The position numbers and the translations under genes were made by a program. A stretch of 64,000 nt of DNA from contig NZ_CP101988.1 of NCBI RefSeq assembly GCF_024508335.1, forward strand, positions 1,178,001 to 1,242,000. Reading direction: 5' to 3'. Below are positions 45,368 through 53,999 of the stretch, one piece after another; the first letter of the stretch is position 1, and each line of letters starts with the position of its first letter. Origin of the DNA: Cellulomonas chengniuliangii (lineage in GTDB: Bacteria; Actinomycetota; Actinomycetes; Actinomycetales; Cellulomonadaceae). The notes under the pieces were generated by a model that worked only from the letters and a program-made list of their open reading frames with translations, was not told the DNA's origin and searched no databases.

Positions 45368-46464
45368 GCGCGCAGCGCCCTGCCGTGCCCTCGATGTGGG
45401 GCTCCACGCTCCTCGTCGCGGAGCGCGAGATCACCACCCAGGTCCGCACCAAGGCGTTCCTCGTGTCCACCGCGATCACTCTCGTCCTCGTCCTGGCCGG
45501 GATCGTGGCCCCCTCCCTGTTCGGGTCGGACGACGACGCCACCAAGGTCGCCGTGGTCGCGTCGACCTCGGCCGTCGTGGAGTCCGCCGAGGGCCTGGAG
45601 GCGGTGCTGGCGGATGACGCTGACGAGGCACGGCGACTCGTCGCCGACGAGGAGGTCGAGGCGGCAGTGCTGCCCGGTGGCGGCGCGGTGGGCCTGACGG
45701 TCGTGGGCCTCACCAGTGCCCCGTCCGAGGTGGTGGGCGCGCTGTCGGTGTCGCCGACCGTCGAGGTGCTCGAGGGCGACGGGACGAGCGACGGCCTGCG
45801 GATGCTGGTGTCCCTGGCCTTCGGGTTCGTGTTCATGATGTCGGCCATGGGGTCGGGCAGCATGATCGCGCAGAACACCGTGCAGGAGAAGCAGACCCGG
45901 ATCGTGGAGATCCTGCTCTCGGCGGTCCCGTCGCGTGCGCTCCTCGCGGGGAAGATCCTGGGGAACTCAGTGGTCGCGTTCGGCCAGACGGTGGCGATCG
46001 CCGTCGTCGCGGTGATCGGGCTGGTCGTCACCGCCCAGGATGACCTGCTCGGGGTGTTGGGCTCGGCGATCGTGTGGTTCGTCGTGTTCTTCGTGGTCGG
46101 GTTCGTGCTGGTGGCCGCGATCTTCGCGGCGAGCGCGTCGCTCGTGTCACGCCAGGAGGACGTCGGCTCAGTGCTGACCCCGGTGATGACGCTCGTGATG
46201 ATCCCGTACTTCCTGGTGCTGTTCCTCAACGACAACGCGTTCGCCATGACGGTCATGTCGTACGTGCCGTTCAGCGCCACGGTGGGGATGCCCGTGCGGC
46301 TGTTCCTGGGGGAGGCCCAGTGGTGGGAGCCGCTCCTGTCGATGGGGATCCTGATCACGAGCACGCTGGTCGTCACGGCCATCGCGGCGCGCATCTACTC
46401 CGGGTCCCTGCTGCGGATGGGCGGGCGCACCACGGTGCGGGAGGCGCTGCGGGCCGACTCCTGA
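45364..46464 (+). CDS. ABC exporter permease (NatB-like, ABC-2 type)
   Basis: 366-aa membrane protein. The first helix (TAITLVLVLAGIVAPSLF) is followed by an extracytoplasmic region of about 125 residues, then five helices from about 155, the ABC-2 layout. NTVQEKQTRIVEILLSAVPS is the best conserved motif of the NatB/YhaP group. It is coupled to the ATPase by a 4-nt overlap. Substrate unknown (sodium, peptide or drug). Confidence 0.9.
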   Translation: MSAQRPAVPSMWGSTLLVAEREITTQVRTKAFLVSTAITLVLVLAGIVAPSLFGSDDDATKVAVVASTSAVVESAEGLEAVLADDADEARRLVADEEVEAAVLPGGGAVGLTVVGLTSAPSEVVGALSVSPTVEVLEGDGTSDGLRMLVSLAFGFVFMMSAMGSGSMIAQNTVQEKQTRIVEILLSAVPSRALLAGKILGNSVVAFGQTVAIAVVAVIGLVVTAQDDLLGVLGSAIVWFVVFFVVGFVLVAAIFAASASLVSRQEDVGSVLTPVMTLVMIPYFLVLFLNDNAFAMTVMSYVPFSATVGMPVRLFLGEAQWWEPLLSMGILITSTLVVTAIAARIYSGSLLRMGGRTTVREALRADS

Positions 46465-46476
46465 GGCGGCGCCCGC

Positions 46477-46520
46477 GACGCGGCCCGGTGGCGAGGACTC
46501 CCTCGCCACCGGGCCGCGTC
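46477..46520 (+). terminator. Terminator after the NatAB-like operon
   Basis: Perfect 20-bp stem (GACGCGGCCCGGTGGCGAGG and complement) with ACTC loop, 13 nt after the permease stop. It may also end the convergent VOC gene. Confidence 0.9.
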
Positions 46521-46548
46521 GTCATGGGCTGGGCACGGGACGGGCTCG

Positions 46549-46950
46549 TCAGCCGACGGCCGACATGTCCATGTGGACGAACTCCCAGACGTGCCCGTCC
46601 GGGTCGGTCACGGCCCGCCCGTACATCGGGCCGTCCTCCTGGGTCTTGCCGTACACCGATCCGCCGTGCGCGACGGCGTTGCCCACCAGCGTGTCGACCT
46701 CCTCGCGGGAGCTCGCGGACAACGCGTTGAGGACCTGCACCGTGGCGCGAGGATCGGCGACGGGCGCCTCCGCGAAGTCGGCGAAGCGGTCGCGCTCCAT
46801 GATCATCACGACGATCGCGTCCGAGACGACGATCGAGGTCACCTGCGCGTCGCTGAACATCTCGTTCACGTTGAACCCGAGCCCGGTGTAGAACTCGCGG
46901 GACGCGGTCACGTCCGCCACGGGCAGGTTCACGAAGATCATGCGTTCCAT
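46549..46950 (-). CDS. VOC (glyoxalase/bleomycin resistance-like) family protein
   Basis: 133-aa single-module VOC protein with two beta-alpha-beta-beta-beta repeats: MIFVNLPVADVTASREFYTGLGF in the first and YGRAVTDPDGHVWEFVHM in the second, where the Glu is a potential metal ligand. The expected early His is replaced (FVNLP), so metal binding and glyoxalase activity are doubtful. Divergent from an ECF sigma factor gene with 130 nt between. Substrate unknown. Confidence 0.82.
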   Translation of the reverse strand: MERMIFVNLPVADVTASREFYTGLGFNVNEMFSDAQVTSIVVSDAIVVMIMERDRFADFAEAPVADPRATVQVLNALSASSREEVDTLVGNAVAHGGSVYGKTQEDGPMYGRAVTDPDGHVWEFVHMDMSAVG

Positions 46951-46995
46951 GGTGCTGGCTCCTCCGGTTGCGCGATCTGCTGACGCCGGTACTGA

Positions 46996-47012
46996 CTGGG
47001 CCCGGGGCCCAG
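46996..47012. promoter_or_regulatory. Palindrome between VOC gene and ECF sigma gene
   Basis: CTGGGCCC-G-GGGCCCAG, perfect 8-bp arms around one base, in the 130-nt divergent spacer. Could be an operator; GC-rich palindromes also arise by chance. Confidence 0.35.
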
Positions 47013-47080
47013 ACTCGTCGCCCTGGCGGGGCCCGCGCCTCGCCCTGTCGCGTGTGGGCGGCCGTGGCTACGGTGGGGAT

Positions 47081-48094
47081 ATGACCTCCGTCACAGGATC
47101 CTCCGCGGCGTCGGACGGAGGGCTGGAGCGTGACTTCGCGGCCCTGGTCGAGCCCATGCGGCGCGAGATCATGGCGCACTGCTACCGGATGACGGGCTCG
47201 GTGCACGACGCCGAGGACCTGGTGCAGGAGACGTACCTGCGCGCGTGGCGCGCGATGCACGGGTTTGAGAACCGGTCGTCGCTGCGCACCTGGATGTTCC
47301 GGATCGCCACGAACACGTGCCTCACGCACCTGGCGGCGCGCTCGCGGCGCCCGCTGCCCACCGGCCTCGGGGCGGCCGCCGCCGATCCCGCGCACGAGCC
47401 CCGACCGGACGAGGCGGTGACGTGGCTCGAGCCGCTGCCCGACACGGTGGTGTGGGGCAACCCGACCACCGACCCGGCTGTGGCGGCGGTGGACCGCGAG
47501 TCGGTGCGACTCGCCTTCGTGGCGGCCTTGCAGCACCTCACCGCGAGGCAGCGCGCCGTCCTGCTGCTGCGCGACGTCCTGGCCTGGAGCGCGGCCGAGG
47601 TGGCCGACGCGCTCGACATGACCGTGGCGGGCGTGAACTCGACGCTGCAGCGGGCCCGGGCGAACGTCGCGCGGCTCGACCGCGAGGCGCCCGGCGAGAT
47701 TGAGGGGGAGCGGCTGCGAGGCCTGCTCGACGCCTACGTCGCCGCGTTCGAGGCGTACGACGTGCCGGCCATCGTGGAGCTGATGGCCGCGGACGTGGTG
47801 TGGGAGATGCCGCCGTTCCCCGGCTGGTACGCCGGGCCCGCGGACGTGGCGGCGCTCATCTCGACGTGGTGCCCCGCCAGCGGGCCCGGCAGCATGCGGA
47901 TGGTCCCCACCGCCGCCAACGGGGCGCCGGCGTACGGCCTCTACATGGCCGGGGCCGACGGCGCGCACCGGCCGTTCCAGGTGCAGGTGCTCGAGGTCGG
48001 AGACCGAGGGGTCGGCCGCGTGACCGCGTGGTTCGGGCCGCGGCTGTTCAGCGCGTTCGGGCTGCCCGACGAGCTGGAGCCGGCCGAGGCGTGA
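47081..48094 (+). CDS. ECF sigma factor with C-terminal SnoaL-like domain (SigG/TIGR02960-like)
   Basis: 337-aa sigma factor. Sigma-70 region 2 (about 28-95) includes MTGSVHDAEDLVQETYLRAW and FENRSSLRTWMFRIATNTC; region 4 (about 150-205) has LTARQRAVLLLRDVLAWSAAE and VNSTLQRARANV. An NTF2/SnoaL-like domain follows (about 215-330) with MPPFPGWYAGPADV, as in the group where this extension replaces a separate anti-sigma factor. No anti-sigma gene is adjacent. The divergent VOC gene is a candidate target. ATG start fits; the frame is open upstream. Confidence 0.88.
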   Translation: MTSVTGSSAASDGGLERDFAALVEPMRREIMAHCYRMTGSVHDAEDLVQETYLRAWRAMHGFENRSSLRTWMFRIATNTCLTHLAARSRRPLPTGLGAAAADPAHEPRPDEAVTWLEPLPDTVVWGNPTTDPAVAAVDRESVRLAFVAALQHLTARQRAVLLLRDVLAWSAAEVADALDMTVAGVNSTLQRARANVARLDREAPGEIEGERLRGLLDAYVAAFEAYDVPAIVELMAADVVWEMPPFPGWYAGPADVAALISTWCPASGPGSMRMVPTAANGAPAYGLYMAGADGAHRPFQVQVLEVGDRGVGRVTAWFGPRLFSAFGLPDELEPAEA

Positions 48095-48109
48095 GGCGGT
48101 CGCGGGCTG

Positions 48110-48910
48110 TCAGTCCCACGAGAGCGCGCCCAACGCGACCTTGACCCCGATGTCGACCGCTGCGAGGAAGCCGGCGTCGGGGAACCTCTCGCGCAGCGCC
48201 TTCGCCGCTACGCCCGGGTCGCTCGTCGCGGTGACCACCTCCTCGAACACGTCCAGGTACTGCAACGTCCAGGTGACCGGGTCGCCCTGCCAGCCCGGCT
48301 TGCGATGTCCGGGGACCAGCTTCCGGGCGCCCGTCTCCTGGACGCCGCGCAGGCGGGCCGCCCACGCCGCGCGGTCTGCCTTCGTCGGCGTCCCGGCCGT
48401 CCAGACGTGATCGCCGCCGAACAGCAGCGCGCCGCCGAGCACCGTCCGGGTCTGCGGCTGCCAGAGGTAGTCGCCGCGCCACGCCAGCGGGTCGCCGCCC
48501 GCGCGCAGCTCGAACAGGAACCCGTCGAACTCGAACGTGTCGTCGGGCCACGGGTCGATCACCGCCCTGCGGGTGGGCAGGTTGCGCCCGAGCCGCTCCC
48601 ACTGGATGCGCTTGCGCTCGTAGGTCCGCAGGATGTGGTCGACGACCCGCGGCGTGGCGAACATGTGCGCGTCGGGGAACGCGTCGGCGACGATGCCCGA
48701 GCCGAAGTAGAAGTCCGGGCCCGCGCCGCTGATCAGCACGTTCGTGACGGGCCTGCCGGTGTCGAGGGCAGCCGCCACGATGCGGTGGGCCTGCGACCGG
48801 GTGAAGCCCGCGTCGACGACCATGAGCGCCTCGTCGCCGTAGACCAGCGTGCTCGTCTTCGTCAGCGTGGTCTCGGAGGAGTCCAGCACGTCGACCGTCA
48901 ACCCTGTCAT
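48110..48910 (-). CDS. Metallo-beta-lactamase-fold protein with degenerate metal motif
   Basis: 266-aa protein with the MBL-fold layout: TLVYGDEALMVVDAGFT, then the position of HxHxDH, then GDPLAWRGDYLW and LGGALLFGGDHVW, with a late His in LVPGHRKPGW. At the key motif the sequence reads SGAGPDFYFGSG (residues 61-72): only the Asp of HxHxDH remains. Metal-dependent hydrolysis is therefore doubtful, although related proteins with partial motifs exist. No signal peptide. Convergent with the ECF sigma gene (15 nt apart). Function unknown. Confidence 0.8.
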   Translation of the reverse strand: MTGLTVDVLDSSETTLTKTSTLVYGDEALMVVDAGFTRSQAHRIVAAALDTGRPVTNVLISGAGPDFYFGSGIVADAFPDAHMFATPRVVDHILRTYERKRIQWERLGRNLPTRRAVIDPWPDDTFEFDGFLFELRAGGDPLAWRGDYLWQPQTRTVLGGALLFGGDHVWTAGTPTKADRAAWAARLRGVQETGARKLVPGHRKPGWQGDPVTWTLQYLDVFEEVVTATSDPGVAAKALRERFPDAGFLAAVDIGVKVALGALSWD

Positions 48911-49044
48911 CGCTGCTCCTGAGCCTGCGTGAGGACGGCTGCCCCTTGGCCCGATCTCGCGCGGTCCCGGTTCGGGGTCGCCTTCGACGTTACGCTCGTG
49001 CCCAGGGCCCAGCCACAGGGCTGGCCGCGCGAGAGGAGCCGGCC

Positions 49045-49677
49045 ATGAGCGACAGCGGGAACGGCGACTTCGAGTTCGAGCGCCGCTTCTTCGTCCGGGA
49101 GGTTCCGAGGGAGGCCCTCGCCGAGCCGGATCCCGTCCTCATCGTGCAGAGCTACTACCTGGCCGACCACGGCTACGCCCTGCGCCTGCGGGCGCAGTCC
49201 TCGACGGCGCGGCTCGAGCTCGACGGCTCCGAGGACGTGCTCGAGGTGCTCGACGAGTTCGCCGACCAGTTCGACTTCTGCGCGTTGACGGCCAAGGGCC
49301 CGATGATCGAGGGCACGCGCTACGAGGCGGAGCGGGAGATCGACGTCAGCGTGGGCGTCGAGATGATCCGCCGGGGTGGCGCCCGCATCGTCAAGAACAG
49401 GTACTCGCTGTGGCTTGGTGGAGACGGCTGGGTGATCGACGTGTTCGGCGGAGCGAACCGCCCGCTGGTCATCGCCGAGTGCGAGCGCGGCGGCCCGGTG
49501 ACGGACCTGACCATCCCCGCGTTCTGCGTCAGCGAGGTGACCGGAGACCGGCGGTTCGCGAACGACGCGCTGTCGGGCGCCCCGTTCTCCGGGTGGGCCG
49601 CCGCCTACGCCGCAGAGCTCGCGTCCCAGGGGCCGCGGTTCCTGCACGGCCTCGGGATCAACCGCTTCGAGCGGTAG
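49045..49677 (+). CDS. CYTH domain protein (triphosphate tunnel enzyme)
   Basis: 210-aa single CYTH domain. The family's ExExK motif near the N-terminus appears as EFERRF (R for K), and further charged strands include ALRLRAQ, YEAEREIDV, IVKNRYSLWL and LVIAECERGG, in which alternate acidic and basic residues would line the tunnel that binds triphosphates or nucleotides with a divalent metal. ATG preceded by GAGAGGAG. A CHAD gene, a frequent partner of CYTH, lies 8 kb away and is not co-transcribed. Activity (thiamine triphosphatase, polyphosphatase or other) unknown. Confidence 0.82.
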   Translation: MSDSGNGDFEFERRFFVREVPREALAEPDPVLIVQSYYLADHGYALRLRAQSSTARLELDGSEDVLEVLDEFADQFDFCALTAKGPMIEGTRYEAEREIDVSVGVEMIRRGGARIVKNRYSLWLGGDGWVIDVFGGANRPLVIAECERGGPVTDLTIPAFCVSEVTGDRRFANDALSGAPFSGWAAAYAAELASQGPRFLHGLGINRFER

Positions 49678-49770
49678 GCCCCGCTCGGTGGGCGCGCCCC
49701 CTGCGGGCGGCGGACAGTGGGAGGACCACATCCGTGCCGCGGCTCTCGCGGCCACCTGGCGGAGGTAGTC

Positions 49771-50400
49771 ATGACCACTGTGAGCATCATCGGCGCCGGC
49801 ACCATGGCGTCCGCGATCGCGTCCGTGGGCGTCAACGGGGGCGCCAGCGTGCAGGTCCTGTCGCGGAACATCGACCAGGGGGTGCAGATCGCCGCGAACC
49901 TCGGCGAGCAGGTCGTGCCCGGACAGCTCGGCGACCCGTTGACCGGGGACATCGTGGTGCTCGCGCTTCCGTACACCGGCCTGTCGCGCGCGGTGGAGCA
50001 GTACACGCCGGAGCTGGGCGGCAAGACGCTGGTGGACATCAGCAACCCCATCGACTTCGCCACCCTCGACGGCCTGGTCGTGCCGCAGGGCAGCTCGGCC
50101 GCCGAGCAGGTGGCGGTGTGGGCGCCCGATGCTCATGTGCTCAAGGCGTTCAACACCAACTTCGCCGCGACCCTCGAATCGGGCACGGTGGGTGGTCTGC
50201 CCACCACGGTGCTGGTCGCGGGCGACGACCCAGCCGCCAAGCGCCAGCTCACCGACCTCCTGGACGCGGCCGGCCTGGTAGGCCTGGACGCGGGCCCGCT
50301 CAGCCGGGCGCAGCAGCTCGAGCAGCTCGGGTTCTTCCAGATCTCGTTGGCCACCGCCGAGCGCATCCGCTGGACTGGCGGGTTCGCAGTGGTGCGGTGA
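49771..50400 (+). CDS. NADPH-dependent F420 reductase-like protein
   Basis: 209-aa Rossmann protein. The dinucleotide motif is VSIIGAGTMASAIA; VVLALPYTGLSRAV and TLVDISNPIDFATLDG match the F420-NADP oxidoreductase family; KAFNTNFAATLESGTV is typical. Whether it uses F420 or another flavin-like partner cannot be read. Start ATG after GGAGG (10 nt). Located between a CYTH gene and a GH13 gene with no operon link evident. Confidence 0.83.
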   Translation: MTTVSIIGAGTMASAIASVGVNGGASVQVLSRNIDQGVQIAANLGEQVVPGQLGDPLTGDIVVLALPYTGLSRAVEQYTPELGGKTLVDISNPIDFATLDGLVVPQGSSAAEQVAVWAPDAHVLKAFNTNFAATLESGTVGGLPTTVLVAGDDPAAKRQLTDLLDAAGLVGLDAGPLSRAQQLEQLGFFQISLATAERIRWTGGFAVVR

Positions 50401-50487
50401 GCCGCGTCGGCGCGAGAGGATCAGGGCGGCCAGCCCGCGGCGACGCGGGGAGGCCGCCGCACCGTGCCACCGCACCGAGGAGCCTTG

Positions 50488-51813
50488 ATGCCCGACTGGG
50501 TCGACCACGCCATCTGGTGGCACGCCTATCCGCTTGGGTTCACCGGGGCTCCGGTGCATGGCCCCGACGCGGACCCGGGCGTCCGCCACCGGCTGGGCCG
50601 GCTGGCCGAGTGGCTGGACTACGTCGTCGAGCTCGGGTGCAACGGGCTCCTGCTGGGGCCGGTGTTCGCCGCGCAGACCCACGGCTACGACACCATCGAC
50701 CACTTCGCGCTCGACCCGCGGCTGGGCGGCGACGAGGACTGGGACGCGCTCGTCGCGGCGGCCCGGGACCGCGGGGTGCGGCTCGTGCTGGACGGGGTGT
50801 TCAACCACGTGGGCCGGGACCACCCGCGGGCGCGGGCGGCGCTCGCCGCGGGGCCGGGCACCGAGGCGGGCCGGTGGGTGCGCTGGACCGGCGATGGCGA
50901 CGGAGCGGTCCCCGAGGTGTTCGAGGGCCACGGGCAGCTCGTGGTGCTCGACCACAGTCAGCCGGAGGTGGCCGAGCACGTCGCCCAGGTCATGTCGCAC
51001 TGGCTGGAGCGGGGCGCCGACGGCTGGCGCCTCGACGCCGCGTACGCCGTGCGGCCGGAGTTCTGGCGGTCGGTGCTGCCGGTGGTGCGCGCCCGCCATC
51101 CGCAGGCGTGGGTGCTGGGGGAGATGATCCACGGCGACTACGCCGCGTACGTGGCGGAGTCCGGGATCGACTCGGTGACGCAGTACGAGCTGTGGAAAGC
51201 GGTCTGGAGCTCGCTGGCCGACCGGAACTTCTACGAGTTGGCATGGGCGCTGGACCGGCACCGGGCGTTCCTGGACGTGTTCCTGCCGCAGACCTTCGTG
51301 GGGAACCACGACGTGACGCGCATCGCCGACCAGGTGGGGGACGCCCGTCATGTGACGCACGCGCTCGCGGTGCTGTTCTTCGTCGCGGGCACCCCCTCGG
51401 TGTACGCGGGCGACGAGCAGGGCTTCCGCGGGGTGAAGGAGGACCGGGCGGGCGGCGACGACGCCATCCGGCCGGAGTTCCCGCCGAGCCCGGGGGACCT
51501 CGCGCCCGACGGCTGGCCCGTCTACCGCGAGCACCAGCGCCTGATCGGCTTCCGCCGGCGCCACCCCTGGCTGGTGCGGGCGCCGGGGAGCACGGTGCAG
51601 GTGGCCAACGAGCAGCTGGTGCTCGAGTCGGCGTCGCCCGACGGCACGGAGCGCCTGCGGCTGGTCCTCAACCTGGGGGACGAGCCTTTCGCGCCGCAGG
51701 AGGGGGTCGGCGAGCGGCTGCTGCGCTCGGGCGGCCTCGACCTCGCCGAGGGCCCTGAGGGCGTCGTGCCGCCGCACGCCTGGGCGGTGTTCCGGGCTCA
51801 GGCCTCCAGGTAG
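50488..51813 (+). CDS. GH13 alpha-amylase-family glycoside hydrolase
   Basis: 441-aa cytosolic protein (no signal peptide). All four GH13 regions are present: region I LDGVFNHVGRDH, region II GWRLDAAYAV with nucleophile D183, region III VLGEMIHGDY with acid/base E212, region IV FVGNHDVTRI with D275. The barrel begins early (WWHAYPLGFTG) and the C-terminal beta domain is short. Without a secretion signal it probably acts on intracellular maltodextrins, trehalose- or sucrose-like sugars. ATG after GAGGAG. Its end overlaps the convergent DUF488 gene by 16 nt. Confidence 0.92.
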   Translation: MPDWVDHAIWWHAYPLGFTGAPVHGPDADPGVRHRLGRLAEWLDYVVELGCNGLLLGPVFAAQTHGYDTIDHFALDPRLGGDEDWDALVAAARDRGVRLVLDGVFNHVGRDHPRARAALAAGPGTEAGRWVRWTGDGDGAVPEVFEGHGQLVVLDHSQPEVAEHVAQVMSHWLERGADGWRLDAAYAVRPEFWRSVLPVVRARHPQAWVLGEMIHGDYAAYVAESGIDSVTQYELWKAVWSSLADRNFYELAWALDRHRAFLDVFLPQTFVGNHDVTRIADQVGDARHVTHALAVLFFVAGTPSVYAGDEQGFRGVKEDRAGGDDAIRPEFPPSPGDLAPDGWPVYREHQRLIGFRRRHPWLVRAPGSTVQVANEQLVLESASPDGTERLRLVLNLGDEPFAPQEGVGERLLRSGGLDLAEGPEGVVPPHAWAVFRAQASR

Positions 51814-52142
51814 GCCAGCAGCACCTGCGCGTGGTTCACGCGCGGGTCGCGCGCCGCGTAGAGCAGCGTGACCCGGGGGCGCTCCTGCGTCACGAGACGC
51901 AGCTCGGTGGCCGCCGGGTTGTGGTCGAGCTCGGCGTCGTACCGCGCGGCGAACTCGGCGAGCTTGTCCGGGTCGTGGTCCCACCAGGTGCGGAGCTCGG
52001 GGCTCGGCGCCACGTCTCGCAGCCAGAGGTCGAGGTCGGCCTCTGCCTTGCTGACCCCTCGCGGCCAGAGCCGGTCGACCAGCACGCGGTACCCGTCGTC
52101 CGGTGCGACGGGGGAGTAGATCCGCTTCGTCGTCACGTCCAT
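51798..52142 (-). CDS. DUF488 (YeaO-like) family protein
   Basis: 114-aa protein. KRIYSPVAPDDGYRVLVDRLWPRGVSK is the family's N-terminal signature (positions 6-32), followed by LWLRDVAPSPELRTWWDHDP and VTLLYAARD. Function unknown in the family; no catalytic mechanism established that I can name. Convergent overlap with the GH13 gene. Confidence 0.9.
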   Translation of the reverse strand: MDVTTKRIYSPVAPDDGYRVLVDRLWPRGVSKAEADLDLWLRDVAPSPELRTWWDHDPDKLAEFAARYDAELDHNPAATELRLVTQERPRVTLLYAARDPRVNHAQVLLAYLEA

Positions 52143-52201
52143 CGATCGAGCATGCCGGTGCCGGACGCGGTGAGCACCGGGAACAGCCGCGGCTCGCTTT
52201 A

Positions 52202-52217
52202 AGTTGAACGATCAACT
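52202..52217. promoter_or_regulatory. Inverted-repeat operator upstream of VOC dioxygenase
   Basis: AGTTGA-N4-TCAACT, 35 nt before the dioxygenase start. AT-rich in a GC-rich genome, so selection is likely. Resembles sites of MarR-type repressors of ring-cleaving VOC genes. Confidence 0.5.
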
Positions 52218-52252
52218 ACATTGAGGGCAGTCCACCAGTCTGAGGAGTCCCC

Positions 52253-53194
52253 ATGAACGCCGTCCCCACCATCAGCACGACGTCCGAGCCGGCCCGCCGA
52301 GACGCGATCGCGACGGGCTCCGGCATGGACGCGGTCACCCTGCTGGTGGGCGACCTCGACCTGCAGGTGCGGTTCTACCGGGACGTCCTGCTGTTCGAGG
52401 TGATCGAGCAGCCCATCGACCGGCTGGCCGGCTCCGGGCGCCCCGACGTCGTCACCCTCGGCCGCCACGGCGTCCCGCTGGTCGTGCTCCGCCACACCCC
52501 GGACCTCCCCCCGCAGCAGCGCGGGCAGGCCGGCCTGTTCCACAGTGCCTTCCTGTTCGAGGACCGCGCCACCCTCGCCGCCACGCTCGCCTCCGTGGCG
52601 CGCAGAGCGCCCCAGCAGTACGTGGGCAGTGCGGACCACCTGGTCTCGCTGGCCTTCTACGTCACGGACCCCGAGGGAAACGGCGTCGAGCTGTACTGGG
52701 ACCGCGCGCGCGCCGACTGGGGCTTCGACGGGCAGGGCCACGTCCGGATGGACTCGCTGCGGCTCGACCCGAACGACTTCCTGCGCGAGCACCTGGCCGA
52801 GCCGGCGCCGAGCGACGCGGCGATCCCCGCCACGGCGCCCGGCGCCGCGTCCATCGGACACGTGCACCTGCAGGTCGGCGACGTGCCCTCGGCGCGCGAC
52901 TTCTACGTGGACGCCGTGGGCTTCGACGTGATGGCGGAGTTCCACGGGGCGCTGTTCGTCGCCGCGGGCGGGTACCACCACCACATCGCCGTCAACACGT
53001 GGAACAGCGCCGGCGCGGGCCCACGCGCCTCCGCGCTGGGCCTCGGCGAGATCGGCATCGTCGTGCCGACCGCCGACGACGTCGCCGCGCTCGGCGACCG
53101 GCTGGCCCACGCCCGGGTGCAGGCGCGCCACGACGGGCTGACCCTCACGTTCGAGGACCCGTGGCGCAACGTCATCAAGGTCACGGCGGGCTGA
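52253..53194 (+). CDS. Extradiol-dioxygenase-like VOC protein (CatE/MhqO-like)
   Basis: 313-aa protein of two VOC modules. Module 1 (about 25-150): VTLLVGDLDLQVRFYRDVL, LFHSAFLF and FYVTDPEGNGVELYWDR. Module 2 (about 195-310): IGHVHLQVGDVPSARDFYVD, GGYHHHIAVNTW. His in HVHLQV, His in HHHIAVN and a late Glu in TFEDP sit near where the iron ligands of type I extradiol dioxygenases fall. Relatives in Bacillus (CatE, MhqO) degrade catechol or hydroquinones under MarR-type control, which fits the palindrome upstream. Substrate inferred. Confidence 0.85.
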   Translation: MNAVPTISTTSEPARRDAIATGSGMDAVTLLVGDLDLQVRFYRDVLLFEVIEQPIDRLAGSGRPDVVTLGRHGVPLVVLRHTPDLPPQQRGQAGLFHSAFLFEDRATLAATLASVARRAPQQYVGSADHLVSLAFYVTDPEGNGVELYWDRARADWGFDGQGHVRMDSLRLDPNDFLREHLAEPAPSDAAIPATAPGAASIGHVHLQVGDVPSARDFYVDAVGFDVMAEFHGALFVAAGGYHHHIAVNTWNSAGAGPRASALGLGEIGIVVPTADDVAALGDRLAHARVQARHDGLTLTFEDPWRNVIKVTAG

Positions 53195-53999
53195 CGCCCC
53201 CGCTGAACGCGCCGAAGGACGAGAGCCAGCCCGCCGCGGCGGACAACCCCACCACCGCGGCGCACGCGGCGAGCACCACTCCCGCGAACACCGCGTCCGC
53301 CGGCCCCAGCGGCGCCGGGCGGTGCACGGTGCGCGGACCCGCGCCCAGCGCCCGGGTCTCCATCGCCACCGCCATGCGCTGGCTCTGCCGCAGCGTCACG
53401 ACCAGCAGGGTGAACGCCGCGCGCGCCGCGGCGCGACCCCGGTCGTGGCCGCGGCGGGCGGGCGGAACCCGTGCCGCCTGCGCTTGGCGGATGGTCGACC
53501 AGCGCTCGGGCAGCTGCTCGAGCATGCGGTAGCCCGCCAGCACCGCGAACGTCACCCGGGGACCCAGGCGGGCGTGCTGGTGCAGGCTGGTCATCAGCCG
53601 GGCGCCGTCCGTGGTGAGCACGAACGCCGTGGAGAGCGTCCCGACGAGCACCGTCCGCCACCCCAGCGAGGCGCCCACCGAGACGCCGACGTCGGTGATC
53701 TCGAGGCCCGCCACCTCGGCCAGCACGCGTCCCGGGCGGGTCACGGCGTTGACCATGAAGATGCTCAGCGCGAACGGGGTGAAGGCCCACTGCGCCCGCA
53801 GCACCGTGCGCCACGGCAGGCCTCCGGCCAGGGTGACGGCCGGGCCCGCGACGAGGAGCAGGGCGAGGGGCGTCCACGGGTCGAGCACCGCGACGAGCGC
53901 GCCCGTGACGAGCAGCAGCACCACCAGCTTCACGGTGGGGTTGCGACGGTGCAGCAGCGAGTCGTGTGCCAGGGCCCGGCCCAGCCCGGGCCCGCTCAC
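53181..53999 (-). CDS. ykoC: ECF transporter T component (YkoC-like)
   Basis: 272-aa membrane protein of the EcfT/CbiQ family, which couples the substrate-binding S subunit to the ATPase. HRRNPTVKLVVLLLVTG begins the first helices; coupling helices carry RQAQAARVPP and RQSQRMAVAMETRALG, where the Ala-Arg pairs contact the ATPases. Start overlaps the ATPase stop (GTGA). Last gene of the riboswitch-controlled thiamine-precursor operon. Its end overlaps the convergent VOC dioxygenase by 14 nt. Confidence 0.88.
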   Translation of the reverse strand: MSGPGLGRALAHDSLLHRRNPTVKLVVLLLVTGALVAVLDPWTPLALLLVAGPAVTLAGGLPWRTVLRAQWAFTPFALSIFMVNAVTRPGRVLAEVAGLEITDVGVSVGASLGWRTVLVGTLSTAFVLTTDGARLMTSLHQHARLGPRVTFAVLAGYRMLEQLPERWSTIRQAQAARVPPARRGHDRGRAAARAAFTLLVVTLRQSQRMAVAMETRALGAGPRTVHRPAPLGPADAVFAGVVLAACAAVVGLSAAAGWLSSFGAFSGGVSPP

